A DNA stretch of 34,267 nucleotides from an uncultured Verrucomicrobia subdivision 3 bacterium (GTDB lineage Bacteria; Verrucomicrobiota; Verrucomicrobiia; Limisphaerales; UBA11358): the NCBI GenBank assembly GCA_903872345.1, contig CAIQKM010000010.1, forward strand, positions 1-34,267, in the 5' to 3' direction. Below, piece after piece: positions 1 through 7,418 of the stretch (the first letter of the stretch is position 1; each line of letters starts with the position of its first letter). A model generated the notes under the pieces. It searched no databases, was not told the DNA's origin, and worked only from the letters and a program-made list of their open reading frames with translations. The translations under genes and the position numbers were made by a program.

Positions 1-591
1 CTTGTCGTCTTCGTATTCGTCAAACAGGGCGGCGCGGACTTCGGGGCGGGCGGCCCAAGTTTTGAATTCCTCGATGAGTTCATCGTTGGTCTTCTGCCGT
101 TTGCGCTCCTGTTCGGCGGCGAGGATGGCGTTTTTCTCGGCAATGAGGTCGCTGCGGCGATCTTGGATGAGGGCTTGGTGGATGCGGAGGACGGCGTCGA
201 GCTGTGATTGGATATGTTTGGGCACCTCGGCGTCGAGGGGCATTTTGGCGAGGAGCGCGCCGTAGCGGGCGTGGATGGCGGTGGTGAGGGGATTGAGGAG
301 GGAGCCGCCGGCGGCGGCGGTGAGGTGGGGAGCCTCGGTGGCGAAGTCTTGGGAGGATTCGCGCATTTCCTGGCGGGTGAGCCATTCGCGGTAGCCGCCA
401 AGGTTCCAGTCGGAGAGGTTTTGCGGGGAGATGAGGTTGCCGCCGTAGTGTTCTTCGACGAGGGCGATGACCTCGGGGAGTTTATTGAGCCAGGGGAGGA
501 TGAGGTGGGCGGGTTCGCCGTTGCGGAGGCGTTGGTTGAGTTCTTCGCGGAGGGTTTCGGGCAGACGGGTGATTTTGCTGGTTCTATTCAT
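1..591 (-). CDS. Hypothetical protein, DUF3486-like (C-terminus off the window)
   Basis: An open frame starts at an ATG at 591 and runs unbroken off the left edge, so 197 codons are visible and the C-terminus is missing. The N-terminus (MNRTSKITRLPETLREELNQ) followed by a pattern ending in NLSDWNLGGYREWL resembles the Mu gp27-like DUF3486 family, in which a short 'LP..+REEL' segment leads a helical protein. That match is from memory and only moderate. The rest is charged and helical, with a likely coiled coil near residues 150-180 (AAEQERKRQKTNDELIEEF). No catalytic motif is visible. The opposite-strand frames here are compositional shadows. Function unknown; in related genomes such genes look like stand-alone chromosomal copies of a phage-derived family, but nothing else phage-like is nearby. 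Confidence 0.75.
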   Translation of the reverse strand, partial: MNRTSKITRLPETLREELNQRLRNGEPAHLILPWLNKLPEVIALVEEHYGGNLISPQNLSDWNLGGYREWLTRQEMRESSQDFATEAPHLTAAAGGSLLNPLTTAIHARYGALLAKMPLDAEVPKHIQSQLDAVLRIHQALIQDRRSDLIAEKNAILAAEQERKRQKTNDELIEEFKTWAARPEVRAALFDEYEDDK

Positions 592-1113
592 AGGTCTGTT
601 GGTTTTTAGCTGATTATGGCAGGTCTCTGGAAAAAATAATACGCGCTCACAGCGCACTCGGGTAGCAGGGCCGTGGTTATTGGGGGAAAGCGGGGTCGAA
701 AATTGAAAATTGGGTGAAATCAGGAAAACTGATGTTAGGAAACCCGCGTAAACATTGGGCGGAAATGGGGTCGGGCGGAAAAGACGTGGGAAAATTTCCC
801 CAATTCGGGGAAAAGCCAATGTTTTATCGTTAAAGACGCATTATGACGGAGGCCATTTTAAAAGATTTTTTCCAGCATGACGATGGGCCCAATTATTTTT
901 AACCACGGATGGACACGAATTGTCACGGATGGGAGGGGGTAACATGGAGTTGCTGAGTGGGGCGGGAAAACCGGGCGAGGATGGCAAATGGCAGATAGCG
1001 GATGGGCGAAAGCGATTAAGGTGGAGGATGGTTGTTTTTGGCGCGCTTGCGACTGGCCTGATTGCCGCCCGCAACGCCAAGCTTGCCGCCTGCCCGTCAC
1101 CAAAGCTAATCTG
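592..1113. other. Non-coding spacer upstream of nadE, with repeat-like tracts
   Basis: No convincing gene lies here. At 788-813 two overlapping palindromes occur: gggaaaatttccc (788-800) and tttcccc-aattc-ggggaaa (795-813). At about 902-934 the word cacggatgg appears twice in a tract reading accacggatggacacgaa and then gtcacggatggg. At about 976-1030 there is a purine-rich 'gatggcaaatggcagatag' type tract. These resemble the short intergenic repeat families common in Verrucomicrobiota (inference). No clear promoter was found for nadE. Confidence 0.5.
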
Positions 1114-2772
1114 TTGACCTTGAAAATTGGACTGCTCCAGCTTAATTCGACCATCGGCGCGTTTGCGGCCAACCGCGACAAACTGCTGGCCGCCTATGCC
1201 CGGGCCTGTGCCGGGGGCGCGGAATTCGTCATCGCCCCGGAACTGTTCCTGTGCGGCTATCCGCCGCGCGACCTGTTGCAACGGGAGGATTTCATTGCCG
1301 CCAACATCGTCGCGCTGGAAGAGGTGGCCACCCAGACCAAGCACGTGCCGCTGTGCGTGGGCTTTGTGGAGCGCAGCTCGGAGCGTCCCGGGCGCGCCTT
1401 GAAGAATTCCGCCGCCGTCCTGCAGAATGGCAAGATCATCTGGCGCACCACCAAAAGCCTGCTGCCCACTTACGATGTCTTCGACGAAGACCGCTATTTC
1501 GAGCCGGCGAAAACGGTGAAAACCTTTGATTTCGACGGCCGCAAACTGGGCATCACCATTTGCGAGGACATCTGGAACGACCAGGATTTCTGGCCGGAAC
1601 GGCTGTACCGTCGCGATCCCGTTACGGAACTGGTGTCACAGGGCGCGGAAGTGATTCTGAATCTCTCCGCCTCGCCCTGGCACGACGGCAAGGAACGCAC
1701 CCGGTTGGAAATGCTCCAGCGCGTGGCCCGCGATGAAAAAGTCGCGCTGGCCCAGGTGAATGCCATCGGCGCGCAGGACGAATTGATTTTTGACGGCCAC
1801 AGCGTGGTCATCAACTCCCGGGGCGAAGTGGTGGCGCAGGCCGGCGGGTTCGTCGAAGACATCCTGGTGGTGGAGCTGGATCAGCCGGTTCCCGCCAAGG
1901 AAGCGGACGGCCCCGGCTTTCCGCCGCGCGAGGAATTGTTATTCTCGGCGCTGTCGCTGGGCGTGCGCGACTACGTCGGCAAATGCGGTTTCAAGTCGGT
2001 CATCCTCGGGCTGTCCGGCGGGATTGATTCCGCGCTCGTCGCCGCCATTGCGGCGCATGCGCTGGGGCCGGAGCACGTTCTGGGCGTGGCCATGCCGGCG
2101 CGCTATTCCAGCAGCGGCAGCCTGACGGACGCCGAAAAGCTCGCGCGCAGCCTGGGCATCCGCTACGAGGTGCTGCCGATTGAGCCGGTGTTCAAGGCGG
2201 TGGAACAGCAGTTGGCCGGCGTGTTCGCGGGCACCAAGCCGAACGAGGCGGAGGAAAACATCCAGTCGCGGTTGCGTGGCGTCACGCTCATGGCGCTTTC
2301 CAACAAGTTCGGCGCGCTGGTGCTCACCACCGGCAACAAATCCGAAATGGCCGTCGGCTACTGCACCCTGTACGGCGACATGAACGGCGCGCTCGGTCCC
2401 ATTGCCGACGTGCTCAAGACGGATGTTTACAAGATCGCGCGCTGGGTGAATCGTGAAAAAGAAATCATCCCCGCCGATTCCATCACCAAGCCGCCGAGCG
2501 CGGAATTGCGGCCGGGCCAGAAGGATCAGGATTCGCTGCCGCCGTATGAGATTCTGGATGACATCCTGAACCTGTACATCGTGAAAAATTTCAGCAAACC
2601 CGAGATTGTAGCCTTGGGATTTGACGTGGCGGTGGTGAATGACGTCGTGAACAAGGTGAATTTCAGCGAGTACAAACGCCGCCAGGCCGCGCCCGGCTTG
2701 AAAGTCTCCTCGCGGGCCTTCGGCATGGGCCGGCGGATACCCGTTGCCCAAAAGTTTCGGACCAAGGTTTGA
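1114..2772 (+). CDS. nadE: Glutamine-dependent NAD(+) synthetase
   Basis: Catalyses the last step of NAD synthesis: ATP-dependent amidation of nicotinate adenine dinucleotide with glutamine as ammonia donor, in the cytosol. Two domains are visible. The N-terminal nitrilase-type glutaminase domain has its expected triad at Glu43 (APELFLCGYPPRD), Lys114 (RTTKSLLPTYDVF) and Cys150 (ITICEDIWND). The C-terminal synthetase domain has the ATP-pyrophosphatase loop SGGIDS at 301-306, then GNKSEMAVGYCTLYGDMNG and PPSAELRPGQKDQD. At about 552 residues it has normal length. An in-frame ATG at 988 would add 42 residues, but those are encoded by repeat-like sequence and do not look like the family. The family-like start is KIGLLQLN, so TTG at 1114 (or 1120) is preferred; no strong ribosome site marks either. 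The stop overlaps the possible TTG start of the next gene. Confidence 0.93.
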   Translation: MTLKIGLLQLNSTIGAFAANRDKLLAAYARACAGGAEFVIAPELFLCGYPPRDLLQREDFIAANIVALEEVATQTKHVPLCVGFVERSSERPGRALKNSAAVLQNGKIIWRTTKSLLPTYDVFDEDRYFEPAKTVKTFDFDGRKLGITICEDIWNDQDFWPERLYRRDPVTELVSQGAEVILNLSASPWHDGKERTRLEMLQRVARDEKVALAQVNAIGAQDELIFDGHSVVINSRGEVVAQAGGFVEDILVVELDQPVPAKEADGPGFPPREELLFSALSLGVRDYVGKCGFKSVILGLSGGIDSALVAAIAAHALGPEHVLGVAMPARYSSSGSLTDAEKLARSLGIRYEVLPIEPVFKAVEQQLAGVFAGTKPNEAEENIQSRLRGVTLMALSNKFGALVLTTGNKSEMAVGYCTLYGDMNGALGPIADVLKTDVYKIARWVNREKEIIPADSITKPPSAELRPGQKDQDSLPPYEILDDILNLYIVKNFSKPEIVALGFDVAVVNDVVNKVNFSEYKRRQAAPGLKVSSRAFGMGRRIPVAQKFRTKV

Positions 2773-2792
2773 CAAACCCCGGCCATTCCCCT

Positions 2793-4496
2793 ATGTCATT
2801 GCCGGTGAACGGTCCTCAGAAGCCTTTGGAGATAAATAAGCTGCCCGCCCGGCCGGTTTTTGCACAACCGGCCGCAGGTCATCGTGACTGGTATCTCTTT
2901 GAGGCGGTGCGGAGTGTGCCCCGGATTCTGCTGATGCTGGATCGCAATCCCCTGAGCCGGACGTACGGGTGTTTTGACCGCGAATACTGGCATTACCGGA
3001 CGGCGGATTTCCCCTGCGGGATGAACGAGGAATTCTGTCTGGTGCTGGCCCAGGCCTGGGCGGCGCGGCATCCGCAAAATCCGTTTTACCAAAATGCCCG
3101 GCTCCGGGAACTGACCATTGCGGCCCTGCATTTTGCCCGTCGCTCGGCGCACCGGGACGGTTCGTGCGATGATTATTTCCCGTTTGAAAAAGCCCGGGGC
3201 GCGGTGTCGTTTTCGCTGTACGCGATGACGGAGAGCTATCAGGTGCTGGGCCTGGACGATGCGGAATTAAAGGCCTTCTTCGCAAAGCGGGCGGACTGGA
3301 TGCTGCGGCATCAGGAATCCGGGCAACTGGCCAACCATCAGGCGCTGGGCGCGCTGGCGTTGTATAATGTCTTTGCCGTCACGGGGGAAAAACGATTTCA
3401 GGTGGGTTCGAACGCCTTGCGCGATCTGACCCTGGCCTGGCAGCACGCGGAAGGCTGGTTCCAGGAATATGAGGGCGCGGACCCGGGGTATCAAACCTGC
3501 ACCATTTCCTTTCTGGCCAAGCTCCGCAAAAAAACCGGGGATGCCACGCTGACGGCCCCGCTCATTCGGGCGGCGGAATTCGCGGCGGAATTCCTGCATC
3601 CGGACGGTTCGTATGCGGGGGAATACGGCAGCCGCAACACCCACCATTTTTATCCGCATGGTTTGGAATTGATCGCCCGCGAAAGCCCGGCGGCGCGGCG
3701 GTTGGCGGAATCCTTTTTGCAACGCGGGCTGCCGCGCCGGTCCCGTTATTTTAACGACGACAACCGGATGTGCGCGCACTACGTGTATGACTGGTTTCAG
3801 GCCTGGGCGGATTACGCCGAAGCGCCCGGTCGGGGCGAGCCGCTGCCGCCGGTGACGCCGCACACCAGTTGGTTTCCGCAGGCGGGTTTGCTGGCCCGGC
3901 ATACGGCCACACAGGCGGTGGTGGCGGCCGCGTACAAGGGCGGCGTGATCCGGATCATTGGCGAAGGCGGGCCGGTCTATGCGGATACCGGGGTGATGGT
4001 GCAACTCGAAGACGGCCGCGTGCTGGTGGCGCACCTGTACAACCGCGCCAACCAGGTGACTTGGGATGCGGCGTCGGGCGTGCTGACCATTGCGGGTTCC
4101 CTGTGCCGCCGCCGGTCGCCGCTGATGACGCCCGTCAAGCAGATGATTTTCCGGGTGCTGGCGCTGACGCTGGGGCGGTGCAATCCCAACTGGCTCCGGC
4201 TGGTGGTGCAGAAATTGTTCATCACCGGCAAACCCATGACGGCGGCGACCTTCCAGCGGGTCATCCGCTTGCAGCCTGATTCCGTGACGATTACGGATGA
4301 GATTCAACTGAACGGTGTCGGGCGGCCGGTGGCGGTGCTGGCGGTGCCGGACAGCACCTCCATATACATAGCGAGTTCCAACCCCTATCAGGCGGCCAAT
4401 CTCCTGCCGGTTCGACGGCTGGATACCCTGCTGACGGCCCTCCAAAAAACCGGGCGGGGAAGTGAAACAATCACGGTGCCATTCACGTCCCTATAA
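2793..4496 (+). CDS. Predicted alpha/alpha-toroid (polysaccharide-lyase-like) protein
   Basis: A 567-residue protein from the ATG at 2793; a TTG at 2769 overlapping the nadE stop is an alternative. There is no signal peptide. The first ~350 residues are helical with repeated aromatic and Trp-rich segments (EYWHYRTADFPCGMNEEF, SCDDYFPFEKARGAVSFSLY, EEYGSRNTHHFYPHG-like), which suggest the alpha/alpha-toroid fold of heparinase or alginate-lyase type proteins. The last ~200 residues look beta-rich (GGVIRIIGEGGPVYADTGVMVQLEDG), as in the C-terminal sheet domain of those enzymes. The gene is followed after 2 nt by a flippase-like gene and then glycosyltransferases, so a role in making or trimming a surface glycan is inferred. 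Substrate and activity cannot be read from the sequence, and it could be a non-enzymatic glycan-binding protein. Confidence 0.6.
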   Translation: MSLPVNGPQKPLEINKLPARPVFAQPAAGHRDWYLFEAVRSVPRILLMLDRNPLSRTYGCFDREYWHYRTADFPCGMNEEFCLVLAQAWAARHPQNPFYQNARLRELTIAALHFARRSAHRDGSCDDYFPFEKARGAVSFSLYAMTESYQVLGLDDAELKAFFAKRADWMLRHQESGQLANHQALGALALYNVFAVTGEKRFQVGSNALRDLTLAWQHAEGWFQEYEGADPGYQTCTISFLAKLRKKTGDATLTAPLIRAAEFAAEFLHPDGSYAGEYGSRNTHHFYPHGLELIARESPAARRLAESFLQRGLPRRSRYFNDDNRMCAHYVYDWFQAWADYAEAPGRGEPLPPVTPHTSWFPQAGLLARHTATQAVVAAAYKGGVIRIIGEGGPVYADTGVMVQLEDGRVLVAHLYNRANQVTWDAASGVLTIAGSLCRRRSPLMTPVKQMIFRVLALTLGRCNPNWLRLVVQKLFITGKPMTAATFQRVIRLQPDSVTITDEIQLNGVGRPVAVLAVPDSTSIYIASSNPYQAANLLPVRRLDTLLTALQKTGRGSETITVPFTSL

Positions 4497-4498
4497 CG

Positions 4499-5458
4499 AT
4501 GAAGCGCATTTTGTCCCTGGCCGTCAGTCTCGTCCTGCTTGGCTTCATCTACGCAAAAATCCATGTGACCCGGATGTTGCCGGTGTTTGCGCAGTGCGAT
4601 GTGTTCTGGCTCGCGACCAGTCTGGCGATGGTGGTGCCGCTGACTTTGGCGACGGCGTGGCGGCTGGATCAATTGATGCCGACGGGCGTCCGGCTGGGGG
4701 TGGGGGAGACCAACCGGCTGATTCTGGCGGCGAGCGTGCTGAACCTGGTGCTGCCTTCCAAGATGGGCGATGTGGCCAAGGCCTGGTTTATGAAGGAGCG
4801 CGGCCATCTGGGCACCAGCCAGGCGCTGGCTCTGGTGGTGTTTGAGAAAGCGTGCGACATGCTTTCGCTCCTGCTGTGGTGCGCGTTTGGGTTGCTGTTA
4901 TATCCGCAAAAGGACGCCCTGTTCTGGCTGATGACGGCGGCGGTGGCCGGCGGGTTGGCGGTGGGACTGGCCATGCTCGGCTGGCCGGCTTTTTCCGAAT
5001 ACGCATTCCAGTGCGCCGGACGGGTGGCGCCGCCCAAAGTGGCGGCGAAACTGGAACGGTTACATACGGCGTGGCGGGAGATGCATGGCTGTTTTTGGGG
5101 GCGGCCGCGACGGCTCGCGCTGGTGGCGGTCACCTCCGTCGGCATCTGGCTACTGCACCTGCTGCAAATCTGGATGTTTGTGCTGGCTTTGCGCGGGCAG
5201 GTGCCCTTTCTGGCCAATCTGGCGCTGGCGCCGCTGGCCATTCTGGCGGGCTTGCTGCCGCTGACGCTGGCGGGCATCGGGACGCGGGATGCCGCGTTAA
5301 TTTTGTTTTATCAGCCGTATCTGGCGGCCCCAGTGGCGGCGGCCCTGGGGCTGCTGTGTACGCTGCGGTATGTGCTGCCGGCCCTGGCGGGTGCGACGGT
5401 GGTGACCCGGTATTTGCCCGGTTTGCGCCAGGCCCGGGCGGGTGCGGGTGGCAAATAA
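4499..5458 (+). CDS. UPF0104/AglD-like (LPG synthase transmembrane domain) membrane protein
   Basis: A 319-residue integral membrane protein with about seven or eight hydrophobic helices, beginning MKRILSLAVSLVLLGFIYAK. The segment VLNLVLPSKMGDVAKAWFMK near residues 80-100 and the later LAGLLPLTLAGIGTRDAAL match the conserved loops of the lysylphosphatidylglycerol-synthase transmembrane family (UPF0104, AglD-like). Members without the soluble aminoacyl-transfer domain, as here, are usually found with family-2 glycosyltransferases and are thought to move or anchor lipid-linked sugars; this is family knowledge, not shown here. It begins 2 nt after the toroid gene, so translational coupling is likely, and it precedes a polyprenyl-phosphate-type glycosyltransferase. 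Confidence 0.82.
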   Translation: MKRILSLAVSLVLLGFIYAKIHVTRMLPVFAQCDVFWLATSLAMVVPLTLATAWRLDQLMPTGVRLGVGETNRLILAASVLNLVLPSKMGDVAKAWFMKERGHLGTSQALALVVFEKACDMLSLLLWCAFGLLLYPQKDALFWLMTAAVAGGLAVGLAMLGWPAFSEYAFQCAGRVAPPKVAAKLERLHTAWREMHGCFWGRPRRLALVAVTSVGIWLLHLLQIWMFVLALRGQVPFLANLALAPLAILAGLLPLTLAGIGTRDAALILFYQPYLAAPVAAALGLLCTLRYVLPALAGATVVTRYLPGLRQARAGAGGK

Positions 5459-5511
5459 AGCATTGCCGTAGGCCGCAATAAACGTCAATTTAAGATTTAC
5501 ATATTATAACG

Positions 5512-6516
5512 GTGAAGTTGATTATTCAGATTCCCTGCCTGAACGAAGAGGGGACGATTGCCCAGGTCGTGCGCGACCTGCCCCGCGCCATTCCCGGGAT
5601 TGATGTCATCGAGTATCTGGTGATTGACGACGGCAGCACCGACCGGACCGCCGAAGCGGCCCGGGCGGCGGGCGTCCATCATATTTTAAGTCTGGGCACG
5701 CGGCGCGGGCTGGCCCGGGCCTATTCGATGGGTTTGGAATATGCCCTCAGCCTGGGGGCGGACATCATCGTCAATACGGACGGGGACAACCAGTATCAGG
5801 GTGCGGATGTGCCCAAGCTGGTTCAGCCGATTCTGGCGGGGCGGGCGGACATGGTCGTGGGCTGCCGGCCGATTCTGGATCATCCGGAGTTCAGCCTGGT
5901 AAAAAAAGGCCTCCAAATGACGGGCAGTTGGGTGCTGCGCCATCTTTCCAAGACGCAAGTGCGGGATGCGGCGTCCGGCTTCCGCGCCGTTTCCCGCAAC
6001 ACCGCCATGCAGTTGTTCGTGCATTCCAGTTTTTCCTATTGCATGGAAACGCTGATCCAGGCCGGGGAATCGCGGTTGCGGGTGGCCTCGGTGGATGTTG
6101 GCGTCAACCAGAGCACGCGGCAGTCGCGGCTTTTTGACTCGATCCCGGAATACCTCTGGAAATCCGGCACGACGATTCTGCTGATGTACGCGCTGTTCCG
6201 GCCGAGCAGCCTGTTTTGTGCGCTGGGCGGGGTGCTGCTCTCCATCGCGACGGCGCTGGCGCTGCGGTTTGCGTATCTGATCTATTTCACCGATACGCTG
6301 ATTCAGGGGCGCACCCACATCCCTTCGCTGATTGTGGCCTCCATTCTCTTCATTTCCGGCGCCGGCATGTTGTGCATGGCGGTCATCGCGGAATTGATGC
6401 GGAAAAACCGGCGGTTGCTCGAAAACATTCAGTTGGAACTGCGCCGGCATGACTTGAAAATGCGCGAAATGGCTGACACCCAGGCCCGCCGGCTTAAGTC
6501 CATGAATCCCGAGTAA
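5512..6516 (+). CDS. Family 2 glycosyltransferase, polyprenyl-phosphate sugar transferase type
   Basis: Starts at GTG 5512 (VKLIIQIPCLNEEGTI). It shows the GT-A fold of dolichol-phosphate-mannose-synthase-like enzymes: the nucleotide-binding PCLNEEGTIAQVVRDL, VIDDGSTDRTAEAA near residue 45, the metal-binding region VNTDGDNQYQG near residue 85, and DAASGFRAVSRNTAMQL near 160. Two hydrophobic segments (about 225-260 and 270-300) and a charged tail end the protein, as in membrane-anchored GtrB/ArnC-like enzymes. The likely reaction is transfer of a sugar from a nucleotide donor to a polyprenyl phosphate at the cytoplasmic face. The two downstream GT-C proteins are plausible users of such a lipid-linked sugar (inference). 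The 53-nt leader contains an AT-rich stretch (tatta/tataac near 5502-5509) that could be a -10 element. Confidence 0.9.
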   Translation: MKLIIQIPCLNEEGTIAQVVRDLPRAIPGIDVIEYLVIDDGSTDRTAEAARAAGVHHILSLGTRRGLARAYSMGLEYALSLGADIIVNTDGDNQYQGADVPKLVQPILAGRADMVVGCRPILDHPEFSLVKKGLQMTGSWVLRHLSKTQVRDAASGFRAVSRNTAMQLFVHSSFSYCMETLIQAGESRLRVASVDVGVNQSTRQSRLFDSIPEYLWKSGTTILLMYALFRPSSLFCALGGVLLSIATALALRFAYLIYFTDTLIQGRTHIPSLIVASILFISGAGMLCMAVIAELMRKNRRLLENIQLELRRHDLKMREMADTQARRLKSMNPE

Positions 6517-6564
6517 ACTGCGGGGTTGGTTTGCCATTTGCCGGCGCCTTTGGTAAAAGATTTC

Positions 6565-7401
6565 ATGAAGTTTTCGATCATCACGCCCAGTTTTCGCAAT
6601 TCGAACTGGCTGAAACTGTGCATCGCCTCGGTGGCGGATCAGCAAGGGGTTACGCTGGAACACATTGTTCAGGATTCGTGTTCGGATGACGGCACCCAAG
6701 ACTGGCTGCCGCAGGACCAACGGGTGCAGGCGTTCATCGAAAAGGACAAGGGCATGTACGATGCCGTCAACCGCGGCTACCGCCGGGCCACCGGCGACAT
6801 TCTCGCCTACCTGAATTGCGATGAGCAATATCTCCCCGGCGGCCTGCTGGCCGTGCAACAATATTTTGAGCGGCATCCCGAGGTGGAAGTGCTGCTGGCC
6901 GGCTCCATTGTGACCGATGGCGAGGGGAAATATATCTGCCACCGGCATTCGCTGACGCCGGCGAAATTCGGCGTTTGGTACCGCTTTCCGATCCTGACCT
7001 GCGCGATTTTTCTCCGGCGCGGCGTCATTCATGAACGCGGCCTGTATTTTGACACCAAGTGGCGCGACCTTGGCGATTTTCATTGGATCCGCTCACTGAT
7101 GCTGGCGGGTGTGCGCTTCGGCGTGTCCAACGAATTCACCTCCGTCTTTGCGGACACGGGGGAAAACATGAATCTCAAACCCAACGCCATCCGCGAAAAG
7201 GCGGAGACGGACAAAATGATTCCCGGCTGGGTGCGGGCGACCCGGCTGGTCTGGATCGGACAGCATCGGCTGCGCCGTTTGCTGGCGGGACATTTTAATC
7301 TGCCGGCCGCCAGCTATGCCATCTACACCGCCAAAAATCCCGGCCAGCGCACCACCTTTGAAGTGGCGAAGCCCACGGCGGTTTGGTGGAACCGGCTGTA
7401 A
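6565..7401 (+). CDS. Family 2 glycosyltransferase (WcaE-like)
   Basis: The ATG at 6565 (MKFSIITPSFRNSNWLKL) is preferred over an in-frame upstream start at 6526 because it begins directly at the first GT-A strand. The 278-residue soluble protein shows the usual order: SIITPSFRN, a VQDSCSDDGTQDWL strand-turn, EKDKGMYDAVNRGYRRATGD near residue 70, and YLNCDEQYLPGGL at about residue 92, where D-E-Q sits in place of the canonical DxD. 'D-x-G-x-YDAxN-G' is typical of the colanic-acid WcaE/WcaA-like GT2 branch. It is the last gene of the forward glycan cluster and ends 17 bp from the 3' end of the convergent gene at 7419. Donor and acceptor sugars are unknown. Confidence 0.88.
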   Translation: MKFSIITPSFRNSNWLKLCIASVADQQGVTLEHIVQDSCSDDGTQDWLPQDQRVQAFIEKDKGMYDAVNRGYRRATGDILAYLNCDEQYLPGGLLAVQQYFERHPEVEVLLAGSIVTDGEGKYICHRHSLTPAKFGVWYRFPILTCAIFLRRGVIHERGLYFDTKWRDLGDFHWIRSLMLAGVRFGVSNEFTSVFADTGENMNLKPNAIREKAETDKMIPGWVRATRLVWIGQHRLRRLLAGHFNLPAASYAIYTAKNPGQRTTFEVAKPTAVWWNRL

Positions 7402-7418
7402 CCGAAAGCGGGGACAAG

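Noticed and set aside
208..609. Plus-strand open frames at the left edge
   Set aside because: They are Gly/Glu-rich shadows of the partial minus-strand gene, which has the better start and composition.
5686..7083. A 465-codon minus-strand open frame opposite the two GT2 genes
   Set aside because: It spans two real genes and their spacer, is Arg/Gln/His-rich, and shows no domain. It is a shadow frame.
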